A DNA stretch of 6,894 nt from Bacteroidota bacterium (GTDB lineage: Bacteria; Bacteroidota; Bacteroidia; Bacteroidales; UBA1402). The notes under the pieces are model-generated. The model was not told the DNA's origin and made no database searches. It saw nothing but the letters and a program-made list of their open reading frames with translations. Within the stretch, counting starts at the first letter, position 1, and each line of letters opens with the position of its first letter. The stretch spans positions 1-6,894 of the forward strand of contig JAUZOU010000162.1 in NCBI GenBank assembly GCA_030706285.1, read 5' to 3'. Positions 1 through 5,461 of the stretch are shown here, one piece after another. The position numbers were made by a program, and so were the translations under genes.

Positions 1-7
1 GAATTTC

Positions 8-18
8 TATATCTTGTG
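8..18 (+). promoter_or_regulatory. degenerate Bacteroides-type -7 element for gene 1
   Basis: TATATCTTGTG lies 30-40 nt upstream of ATG 46. It equals the TATATCTTTGTG in front of gene 2 except that one T of the TAnnTTTG element is missing. The distance to the start codon is similar to the 29-31 nt seen for genes 2, 3 and 4. The -33 region would lie outside the window, so the assignment is tentative. Confidence 0.35.
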
Positions 19-45
19 ACGCGAATTTAGGTTAAAATTGTGCCT

Positions 46-1311
46 ATGTATTATAAGAGGCTGATTGAAAGCGAGATAGAGCGAAAGTTAATGACTTCGG
101 GTGCTATTGTCGTAGCTGGCCCAAAGTTTTGTGGCAAGACAACGACCTGTATGCTTTATCAGAAGAGCTTTATCAAGCTGAACACCAAGCAAGTGATTGC
201 TTTGGCGAAGTTGGATCCAAAGGCTGTGTTAGACGGGGAAACGCCTCGTCTGATTGACGAATGGCAAACTGTGCCGGATATCTGGAATCAGGTGAAGGAT
301 AACCTGGATTTTAACTATGAGTTCGGCAAGTTCATTCTTACAGGCAGTTCCACTCCTGCAGACAAGACTGAGGTGCACCATAGCGGTGCAGGCAGGATTA
401 CTCCTGTTAAGATGAGACCGATGTCGCTATATGAATCCGGTGAATCGAAAGGAACGGTTTCGTTGGCTGATCTTTTCGATGGTGGAAAGGCATTTAAAAC
501 CGATTTGAATGAGGCATTTATGATCGACGATGTGGCTTTTCTTCTTTGCAGAGGCGGTTGGCCTATTTCTGTGCTTTCTGACAAGGGGATTGCCTTAGAG
601 ATTACGAAAAACTATTACAACAGCCTCTTTCTTTTTGAGAATAGCGACAATGAGCGCTTCCGTGGCAAAAAGCCGGAGGTGCTAAGGATGATTTTGCGTA
701 GTTATGCGCGTCATATCTCAACGGAGGTTACGGCATCGACGATTATAGAGGATGTGAAGCAGATTAACGAAAGAACGATGGATCCGAAAACATTCGATGA
801 TTATATGGAGGCTCTTCGAGACTTATACATCGTAGAAGATTTGCAGGCATGGAACCCGGGTATCCGTTCCAAAACTTCGATCCGTTCTACTCCGACTAAG
901 CATTTCGTGGATACTTCGATAGCTTGTATGGCTTTATCGATTGGTCCGGAGGATTTGAAACGTGATTTGTCGAGTTTCGGACTCTTTTTCGAGGATTTTG
1001 CTGTGAGGGATTTGTCCGTTTATGTTTCCTCGTTGCGAGGCGAGGTTCGTCACTATCGGGATAATGCTGGATTGGAGTGTGATGCGGTGATTCACCTGGA
1101 AGATGGTCGCTGGGGTGCTGTTGAGATTAAGTTGGGAGGTGAGGACCTTGTCGAGGCAGGCGCCTACTCACTGAAGAAGTTACGGGCAAAAATAGAGGAG
1201 AAGAGCGATGAAAACACACCTTCGTTTCTGCTTGTCCTCACGGCTGTGGGCCCTGCTTACCGTCGTGAAGACGGTGTCTTTGTGGCTCCGATAAATCTAT
1301 TGAAGCCGTAA
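46..1311 (+). CDS. AAA ATPase, DUF4143 family (COG1373 type), with C-terminal PD-(D/E)XK-like domain (gene 1)
   Basis: This encodes a 421-residue P-loop ATPase of the DUF4143 family that is greatly expanded in Bacteroidetes; its cellular role is not established. The motifs run in the family's order: Walker A GPKFCGKT at 25-32, Walker B RLIDEWQ at 68-74 (D71, E72), sensor-1-like FILTGSS at 96-102, a conserved HSGAGRI at 112-118 whose Arg may act in trans, and MRPMSLYES at 123-131. A helical winged-helix-like middle (DUF4143) follows. The C-terminus has D346 and E360-x-K362 (CDAVI...AVEIK), the triad of PD-(D/E)XK nuclease-like folds. I chose ATG 46; a GTG two codons upstream (40) is possible. 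The length matches its paralogue at 3097-4359, which aligns through all motifs, so the gene looks intact. It is separated from the next ATPase gene by 164 bp. Family assignment is secure; nuclease activity is inference only. Confidence 0.9.
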   Translation: MYYKRLIESEIERKLMTSGAIVVAGPKFCGKTTTCMLYQKSFIKLNTKQVIALAKLDPKAVLDGETPRLIDEWQTVPDIWNQVKDNLDFNYEFGKFILTGSSTPADKTEVHHSGAGRITPVKMRPMSLYESGESKGTVSLADLFDGGKAFKTDLNEAFMIDDVAFLLCRGGWPISVLSDKGIALEITKNYYNSLFLFENSDNERFRGKKPEVLRMILRSYARHISTEVTASTIIEDVKQINERTMDPKTFDDYMEALRDLYIVEDLQAWNPGIRSKTSIRSTPTKHFVDTSIACMALSIGPEDLKRDLSSFGLFFEDFAVRDLSVYVSSLRGEVRHYRDNAGLECDAVIHLEDGRWGAVEIKLGGEDLVEAGAYSLKKLRAKIEEKSDENTPSFLLVLTAVGPAYRREDGVFVAPINLLKP

Positions 1312-1410
1312 TGTCTCCTGAAAATGCAGGTGTCTTATAGTTTGTTGGAAATGGTTGATGGGGTGACATTACTTCAATTCTTAATAAAAAAAGTGAGTTA
1401 TGCGTTAAAA

Positions 1411-1425
1411 TGGAATTACATTCCA
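1411..1425 (+). promoter_or_regulatory. perfect 6-bp inverted repeat at the -33 position of gene 2; possible operator
   Basis: TGGAAT-TAC-ATTCCA is a perfect inverted repeat of 6-bp arms around 3 bp. It ends 19 bp before the -7 element TATCTTTG, so it covers the place where the -33 TTG is expected, and no good TTG is present there. This position suits a dimeric regulator's site. It could also be chance in an AT-rich spacer. Confidence 0.35.
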
Positions 1426-1444
1426 AATATTACGTGATAATTTA

Positions 1445-1452
1445 TATCTTTG
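1445..1452 (+). promoter_or_regulatory. Bacteroides-type -7 element TATCTTTG for gene 2
   Basis: This is an exact match to the Bacteroidetes primary-sigma -7 consensus TAnnTTTG, 31 nt (first base to first base) before ATG 1476. Transcription should begin near 1457-1460, giving a leader of under 20 nt. An ATG at 1457 opens only a two-codon frame (Met-Asn-stop), so ATG 1476 is the start used here. Confidence 0.65.
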
Positions 1453-1475
1453 TGCCATGAATTAGCAATATCCTC

Positions 1476-2726
1476 ATGAAGGCAAGACAAATAATCAATT
1501 ATGCCCTGAGTCAAACGAATCAAAAATTCGGACGGATTTTGGTGATTACCGGTGCAAGACAAACTGGCAAAACGACTTTGGTAATGAGTGGTTTCAATCA
1601 ATATAGGTATATCTCAATTGAAGATCCTATTACCAGAATGGAATATGCCAGGTTGACCTCCGCACAGTGGAAATCTTTATATCCACAGGCTGCTCTAGAT
1701 GAAGTGCAGAAAGAACCGTCATTGATAGAGAGTATTAAATCTGTTTACGATCAGTGGACTGACACAAAGTATATTTTACTGGGATCAAGTCAGTTACTTC
1801 TTATGAAACAGGTTAAAGAGAGCTTGGCCGGTAGATGTGTTATTATGGAGCTTTTCCCGCTTACTCTGCCTGAACTGAAGACCGAAGATTGGCATGACAC
1901 AGTAGAACAATCTCTTCTTCAAAAAGTGATGACTGATGTTACTGTTGTCAATGATTTCCTACCTTCGGCAATACTTGATCCTGAATATTCTGCTAAGCAG
2001 AAATCGTGGAATCACTATCTTACGTTTGGTGCTTATCCTGCTCTAACGGAAGAACTGTTGACTGAAAATCAAAGATATGAATGGCTGCGTAATTATGTGA
2101 GAACATATCTTGAACGTGATGTTCGTGACCTGGCTTCATTCAGAGACCTTGAGCCTTTTGTCAAATTGCAGAGAGCCATGGCTATACGTACCGGACAACT
2201 TTTTAATGCATCGGATGTGGGAAAAGATATAGGTGTTACTACCAAGACCGTGCAAAGATATGTTCAATATTTGAGTATGAGTTATCAGACTATAATACTG
2301 CCTGCATGGGATAGAAACGAGAAGAAAAGGTTGGTGAAGGCTCCAAAGATTCACTATCTGGATAATGGCGTTTTGCAAGCGGTGTTACAAAAGAGAGGTG
2401 GTATTACAGGACATGAATACGAAAGTCTTGTGATTGCAGAAATCTATAAGCAAACGAAAAACAGTATGTTAGATGCCAGGTTCTTCCATCTTCGCACAGC
2501 TGATGGCAAAGAAGTCGATTTGTTGGTAGAACTGCCTCAAGGTTATTTGGCTTTTGAGATTAAGATGGCAGAACATGTATCAAAAACAGATGCCAGACAT
2601 TTTATGGATTTGAATATTATTTTGGACAAGCCTCTTATAAAAGGATTTGTCTTATCGAACGATACTACCACGCAACAATTTTCTGATAGTATCGTGGCTG
2701 TTAATGCAACTATGTTTTTGGGATAA
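1476..2726 (+). CDS. AAA ATPase, DUF4143 family, second clade, with C-terminal PD-(D/E)XK-like domain (gene 2)
   Basis: This encodes a 416-residue DUF4143-family ATPase, only distantly related to genes 1 and 3. It has Walker A GARQTGKT at 26-33, Walker B ALDEVQ at 73-78 (D75, E76), sensor-1-like YILLGSS at 99-105 and ESLAGR at 115-120, whose R120 is a candidate arginine finger. The stretch FGAYPAL and the helical segment YVRTYLERDVRDLASFRD are typical of DUF4143 proteins. They are followed by a winged-helix-like part (SDVGKDIGVTTKTVQRYV) that could contact DNA. The C-terminus holds E346-V-D348 and F-E361-I-K363, the PD-(D/E)XK-like triad. The length is normal for the family and no lesion is visible. 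The stop codon directly abuts a DUF4248-like gene remnant, suggesting a recombination boundary there. ATPase assignment is secure; substrate and partners are unknown. Confidence 0.92.
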   Translation: MKARQIINYALSQTNQKFGRILVITGARQTGKTTLVMSGFNQYRYISIEDPITRMEYARLTSAQWKSLYPQAALDEVQKEPSLIESIKSVYDQWTDTKYILLGSSQLLLMKQVKESLAGRCVIMELFPLTLPELKTEDWHDTVEQSLLQKVMTDVTVVNDFLPSAILDPEYSAKQKSWNHYLTFGAYPALTEELLTENQRYEWLRNYVRTYLERDVRDLASFRDLEPFVKLQRAMAIRTGQLFNASDVGKDIGVTTKTVQRYVQYLSMSYQTIILPAWDRNEKKRLVKAPKIHYLDNGVLQAVLQKRGGITGHEYESLVIAEIYKQTKNSMLDARFFHLRTADGKEVDLLVELPQGYLAFEIKMAEHVSKTDARHFMDLNIILDKPLIKGFVLSNDTTTQQFSDSIVAVNATMFLG

Positions 2727-2853
2727 GGTTATTTGGATTAGCCAGGATCCTGATCTTTTAAAGGTCCTGATTGAAAATAATTACAAAAAGCATAGTCATT
2801 TGTTAACCCCAAAACAGGTCGGATTGATTTATCAATATTTAGGAGAGCCGTGA
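2725..2853 (+). pseudogene. 5'-truncated DUF4248-like gene (C-terminal ~42 codons)
   Basis: The frame from 2725 to the TGA at 2851-2853 reads about 42 residues, with WISQDPDLL near its start and LLTPKQVGLIYQYLGEP at its end. From memory this matches the C-terminal half of DUF4248 proteins, small Bacteroidales proteins of about 75-95 residues of unknown function ending in a (L/Y)TPxQVxLI...LGEP pattern. The N-terminal half (usually with a 'YG..ELA..Y' segment) is missing. The recognisable part begins at the TAA of gene 2, with no spacer and no start codon of its own. The frame is open upstream inside gene 2 from an ATG at 2647, but that part is a shadow of gene 2. It is therefore a fragment left beside the gene 2 boundary and probably not expressed. 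The family name is a recollection and not a search result. Confidence 0.6.
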
Positions 2854-2990
2854 ATTTGTATAATTGAGTTAATTGTATGGCAAGATGTCAAATATCTCTG
2901 GTCATTTTTTGTCATGTAAGACGTTAACCGACTAGGCAACTGCCTTACATTCTTTTCCATAAAAACGCTTTGGCAAATGCCTTGATGAAA

Positions 2991-3051
2991 GCCAACTCCG
3001 CAAGTGAAAATCCGCCAACTCCGCAAGTGAAAATTCGCCAACTCCGCAAGT
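2991..3051 (+). repeat. 23-bp direct tandem repeat, 2 full copies and 1 partial, in front of gene 3
   Basis: Units start at 2991, 3014 and 3037. Each begins with GCCAACTCCGCAAGT. The first two continue through GAAAAT and differ at one base (TCC against TTC at their ends). The third stops after 15 bp at 3051, where AT-rich promoter DNA begins, 14 bp before the -7 element of gene 3. A period of 23 bp is not a multiple of three, so the block is not coding repeats. Its location over the -33 region suggests a binding array for a regulator, or the end of a small repetitive element. A weak, degenerate further copy may lie at about 2970-2990. Confidence 0.85.
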
Positions 3052-3065
3052 ATTGATATTTTGCT

Positions 3066-3073
3066 TATCTTTG
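3066..3073 (+). promoter_or_regulatory. Bacteroides-type -7 element TATCTTTG for gene 3
   Basis: This is an exact TAnnTTTG match, 31 nt before GTG 3097, the same spacing as in gene 2. No TTG is seen at the expected -33 distance; the third 23-bp repeat copy occupies that place. A TTG at 3053-3055 is too close to serve. Confidence 0.65.
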
Positions 3074-3096
3074 CATAAGAATAAATATTGTTAATT

Positions 3097-4359
3097 GTGG
3101 CGGAAAAATATCTTTCAAGAATAGGTGACTCTCTGTTGAAAAGACAGTTAGCTTCTTCGGGTGCTGTACTGATAGAGGGAGCTAAATGGTGTGGAAAAAC
3201 CAGTTCGGCTCGCCAGGTAGCAAAAAGTGTCCTATATATGCAGGATCCTGACCGTAGTCAGGGTTATTTGAAAATGGCTGAAACAATGCCATCAAGGCTA
3301 CTTCTTGGGGATAATCCTCGGTTGCTGGATGAATGGCAGATGGCTCCGGTGCTGTGGGATGCGGTACGTTTTGAGGTGGATAAACGAAGCGAACGGGGCC
3401 TGTTTATTCTTACAGGCTCAGCTGTTCCAAAAGATGGACTGACAGCACACACAGGAACTGGTAGGATTTCACGGATGCTTATGCGACCCATGAGCCTTTT
3501 CGAATCGGAAGAATCGAACGGAAGCGTTTCACTTAGCCAACTATTCGCGGGTGAAACAGACGTTTTTGGCGAGAGCTCACTGACGATTCCTGAATTGGCT
3601 CAGATTATTTGTAGGGGAGGATGGCCCGAAGCCGTTATTAATGGCGATAGTGATTCTTTAGTGGCCAGAAACTATGTGGATGCTGTCATCAATATGGATA
3701 TTCAACGTGTTGATGATGTAGAAAGAAATCCGGCCAGGGTAAGGCAGTTTCTTCGTTCGTATGCACGCAATATTTCTACATTGGCTCCGCTTACCACCAT
3801 TCTGGCCGATGTACGTTCAAACGACATTGGCTTTTCAGATACAACCATGTATACCTATGTCAATGCATTACGTCGCATTTTCGTTATTGAAGATATCCCG
3901 GCCTGGAAGCCCTCATTAAGGTCGAAAACCGCCATCAGAACAACTGATAAACGTCAGTTTGTAGATCCGTCTATTGCTGCTGCTTTAATGCATGCAAACA
4001 CCGATAGCATTCTAAACGACATGAACTATTTCGGCTTTCTGTTTGAGTCGTTGGCAGCACGTGATTTGCGGATCTATGCTCAGGCACTGGACGGTGATGT
4101 TTTTCACTATCATGATAAAAGCGATTTGGAAGCAGATATTGTCATTCGTCTCCACGATGGTCGTTGGGCACCTGTAGAAGTTAAATTAGGAAGCAAGGAC
4201 ATAGAACTTGGTGCAGTAAATCTGTTAAAACTCCAGAAAAGAATTGATACGGATAAGGCAGGTCAACCCTCTTTTAAAATGGTTCTTACAGGTGGTCAAT
4301 TTGCATACAAACGCGATGATGGTGTAATCGTAGTACCAATCGGTTGCCTGAAAGCATAA
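3097..4359 (+). CDS. AAA ATPase, DUF4143 family, paralogue of gene 1 (gene 3)
   Basis: This encodes a 420-residue ATPase of the same clade as gene 1. Numbered from GTG 3097, Walker A GAKWCGKT is at 28-35, Walker B RLLDEWQ at 75-81 (D78, E79), sensor-1-like LFILTGS at 102-108 and HTGTGRI at 118-124; MRPMSLFES follows. The C-terminal PD-(D/E)XK-like triad is D347 and E361-x-K363 (EADIV...PVEVK). No ATG lies near the expected start. Candidates are TTG 3088 (423 aa) and GTG 3097; I prefer GTG because its distance from the -7 element equals that of gene 2, and TTG would leave a leader of only about 10 nt. No lesion is visible. A tandem repeat covers its upstream promoter region, and a broken cupin gene begins about 30 bp after its stop. 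Family is secure; function in the cell is unknown. Confidence 0.9.
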   Translation: MAEKYLSRIGDSLLKRQLASSGAVLIEGAKWCGKTSSARQVAKSVLYMQDPDRSQGYLKMAETMPSRLLLGDNPRLLDEWQMAPVLWDAVRFEVDKRSERGLFILTGSAVPKDGLTAHTGTGRISRMLMRPMSLFESEESNGSVSLSQLFAGETDVFGESSLTIPELAQIICRGGWPEAVINGDSDSLVARNYVDAVINMDIQRVDDVERNPARVRQFLRSYARNISTLAPLTTILADVRSNDIGFSDTTMYTYVNALRRIFVIEDIPAWKPSLRSKTAIRTTDKRQFVDPSIAAALMHANTDSILNDMNYFGFLFESLAARDLRIYAQALDGDVFHYHDKSDLEADIVIRLHDGRWAPVEVKLGSKDIELGAVNLLKLQKRIDTDKAGQPSFKMVLTGGQFAYKRDDGVIVVPIGCLKA

Positions 4360-4390
4360 AAAAACATAAACCTCTGATACTGGCTGCCTC

Positions 4391-4683
4391 GGCTTGCTCT
4401 ACGCGGTTGAAAAACGTGCGGTGCATCGCCACAGGCATACGGACGAAACGTATATATTGGTACGTGGGCGTATCCGGGTGATGTTTTACAATCAGGAAGG
4501 GGCTCTCATGGAAGAAGCGGTGCTTGACCCGAAACGTGGCCGGTTTGGCGTGAACATTCCTGCGGGGCAGTGGTATACGCTAGAGGTACTGGAACCGGGC
4601 ACGGTTATTTTTGAGTACAGGATGGACCGTATGCTCCGCTGAGTCCGGAAGATTGCCGTTTTCAAGGGATCACAAGATTGTAG
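4391..4683 (+). pseudogene. WbuC-type cupin, truncated and frameshifted
   Basis: The first frame reads LLYAVEK then HRHRHTDETYILVRGRI, which fits cupin motif 1 (H-x-H-x4-E-x6-G). GVNIPAGQWYTLEVLEPGTVIFEY then follows in that frame. The family normally has GQWHT, so the motif-2 metal-ligand His is Tyr here (TAT at 4574-4576, one base from CAT). After FEY the frame runs into a false ending at 4642. Shifting frame at about 4619-4621 restores DGPYAPLSPEDC, the family's usual C-terminus, with TAG at 4681-4683, so one base has been lost. The N-terminal third (about 40 residues) is absent, and no start codon with a plausible N-terminus exists. WbuC-type cupins occur in surface-polysaccharide loci and are thought to act on sugars. 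This copy should be dead. The fragment begins about 30 bp after gene 3. Confidence 0.8.
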
Positions 4684-5007
4684 CAAAATTATTTTTAAAA
4701 AACCAACCTTTTGGCAATGAAAGAGATGTCCTCTACCCTAAGGACATTATTCGTCTGAACAAGTAAAACCTCCAAGCGTTCCCCAAAGCCATACGCTCAT
4801 CTTTGACAGATTATAAAACAGAATCGTGGATGACGGCCAATTTGCTTTTGTATGCGATAGAATGGCTTCATTTGCTCCGCTACTGGTGGCTCCGTTTGGC
4901 CGATATAATCCTGACCATCTCATTTTTCAAACATAGGAACTAATTATGACAGAGCTACTTTATCTGATGTTTTGTCAAAACGATCCGAATGTTTCTTCCA
5001 ATAAAAG
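4684..5007 (+). other. unrecognised, probably decayed stretch
   Basis: No intact gene is supported here. One + frame reads QPFGNERDVLYPKDIIRLNK and meets TAA at 4764-4766. It then continues in the same frame for 58 sense codons (4767-4940, with LQAFPKAIRSS near its start and SFFKHRN at its end) to TAA 4941-4943. Both parts look protein-like, as if one gene had gained a stop, but the minus strand is also open for about 58 codons across the same bases, so coding direction is undecided. I do not recognise either translation. A hairpin with perfect 7-bp arms lies at 4726-4747 and has no T-tract. Confidence 0.3.
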
Positions 5008-5292
5008 ATGGCTGGTTTTGTTGCTAAGGCAGTGATAAATCCTGATTGTACAGTTCTCATGTATTTAGTAATCTTCTTTCTATGGAATACGATTCAAAGG
5101 TATTGCTTTTATGGCAAACGTCCATTGGTTGCAGAGGCATTTCCTGAAAAGCCTGACATGGAATGTAGGCATTGTCTGACAAAGTCAGAGTGTGATTGTT
5201 TTGTGCTGCCGGCTGTGTTTCGACGAAAAACGAATGTGAAGAAATCTGGCAGATCAATCAGTAAGCAACGAATTTATCTGATAGGATTATAG
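5008..5292 (+). CDS. doubtful hypothetical protein, 94 residues
   Basis: An ATG-started frame of 94 codons has a short hydrophobic segment near residues 17-27 (VLMYLVIFFLW) and a cysteine-rich part MECRHCLTKSECDCF near residues 51-65. The arrangement C-x2-C-x6-C-x-C could bind a metal, but I recognise no family. No promoter of the TAnnTTTG type is seen just upstream. The minus strand is open for 66 codons over much of the same stretch, and both neighbouring stretches are gene debris, so this may equally be a chance frame or a fragment. It ends 2 bp before the AlbA_2-like remnant. Confidence 0.22.
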   Translation: MAGFVAKAVINPDCTVLMYLVIFFLWNTIQRYCFYGKRPLVAEAFPEKPDMECRHCLTKSECDCFVLPAVFRRKTNVKKSGRSISKQRIYLIGL

Positions 5293-5294
5293 TT

Positions 5295-5414
5295 AAGCGC
5301 CCATTGAGTACGATTCAGGAATTACAAACGCTTAGAGAACGGGAAGACCACATTGAGTTCAAAGCGACTACGCACAATTGCGATTTGCACATTAATTCGT
5401 TCGGAATCATTTGA
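5295..5414 (+). pseudogene. N-terminal remnant of an AlbA_2 (Schlafen-type DNA-binding) domain gene
   Basis: The frame from 5295 reads KRPLSTIQELQTLRE followed by REDHIEFKATTHN, ending near 5378. I recognise this as the N-terminal start of Bacteroidetes AlbA_2-domain proteins (PF04326; 'PLSTIQEL..LRE.EDHIEFK.A..N'), which are normally several hundred residues long and are often annotated as ATP-binding, RecG-like or transcriptional regulators. After THN the expected continuation (YP..GG.H) is lost. The frame runs through unrelated codons to TGA 5412-5414, inside the -33 element of gene 4. No ATG precedes it: the codon expected to be the start is GTT (5292-5294). It is a short dead fragment, cut off where the upstream DNA of gene 4 begins. 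Confidence 0.7.
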
Positions 5415-5440
5415 TTATTATATGATGATAATTATCTTTG
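5411..5440 (+). promoter_or_regulatory. Bacteroides-type promoter of gene 4 (-33 TTG, 19-bp spacer, -7 TATCTTTG)
   Basis: TTG at 5411-5413 (in ATTTG) and TATCTTTG at 5433-5440 are separated by 19 bp, a textbook match to the Bacteroides housekeeping promoter. Transcription should begin near 5445-5448. That rules out the TTG at 5438 as a start codon and supports ATG 5462, with a leader of about 15 nt. Confidence 0.8.
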
Positions 5441-5461
5441 CGTATTGATGAATATACAGCT

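Noticed and set aside
1308..1372. Inverted repeat GTAATGTC / GACATTAC around 49 nt after gene 1, with an inner CCTG/CAGG
   Set aside because: The arms are only 8 bp with a large loop and no T-tract follows; chance is likely, so it was not called a terminator.
1324..1437. 37-codon frame between genes 1 and 2, checked as a possible missing N-terminus of the DUF4248-like gene
   Set aside because: It has no DUF4248 N-terminal features (no YG..ELA segment) and runs into the promoter region of gene 2.
2832..3041. Minus-strand 69-codon frame across the tandem repeats
   Set aside because: It reads the 23-bp repeat in shifting frames, has no promoter or recognisable family, and spans the gene fragment boundary; it is treated as a chance frame.
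2991..3051. CRISPR-like repeat
   Set aside because: The 23-bp units are directly adjacent with no spacers between them, and no cas gene is near; it is a simple tandem repeat.
1476..4359. Toxin-antitoxin or restriction-modification system
   Set aside because: No methylase, antitoxin-like small gene or paired overlap is present; the ATPases are separate transcription units.
4726..4747. Hairpin ATGTCCT / AGGACAT with an 8-nt loop
   Set aside because: The stem is perfect but not GC-rich and has no T-run; it may be part of a former coding sequence.
4946..5035. 29-codon ATG frame (MTELLYLMFCQNDPNVSSNK...)
   Set aside because: It looks protein-like but is very short, overlaps another doubtful frame and lies in gene debris with no promoter of the local type.
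5438..5461. Upstream TTG start for gene 4
   Set aside because: The TTG is the end of the -7 promoter element, upstream of the expected transcription start, so it cannot be translated.
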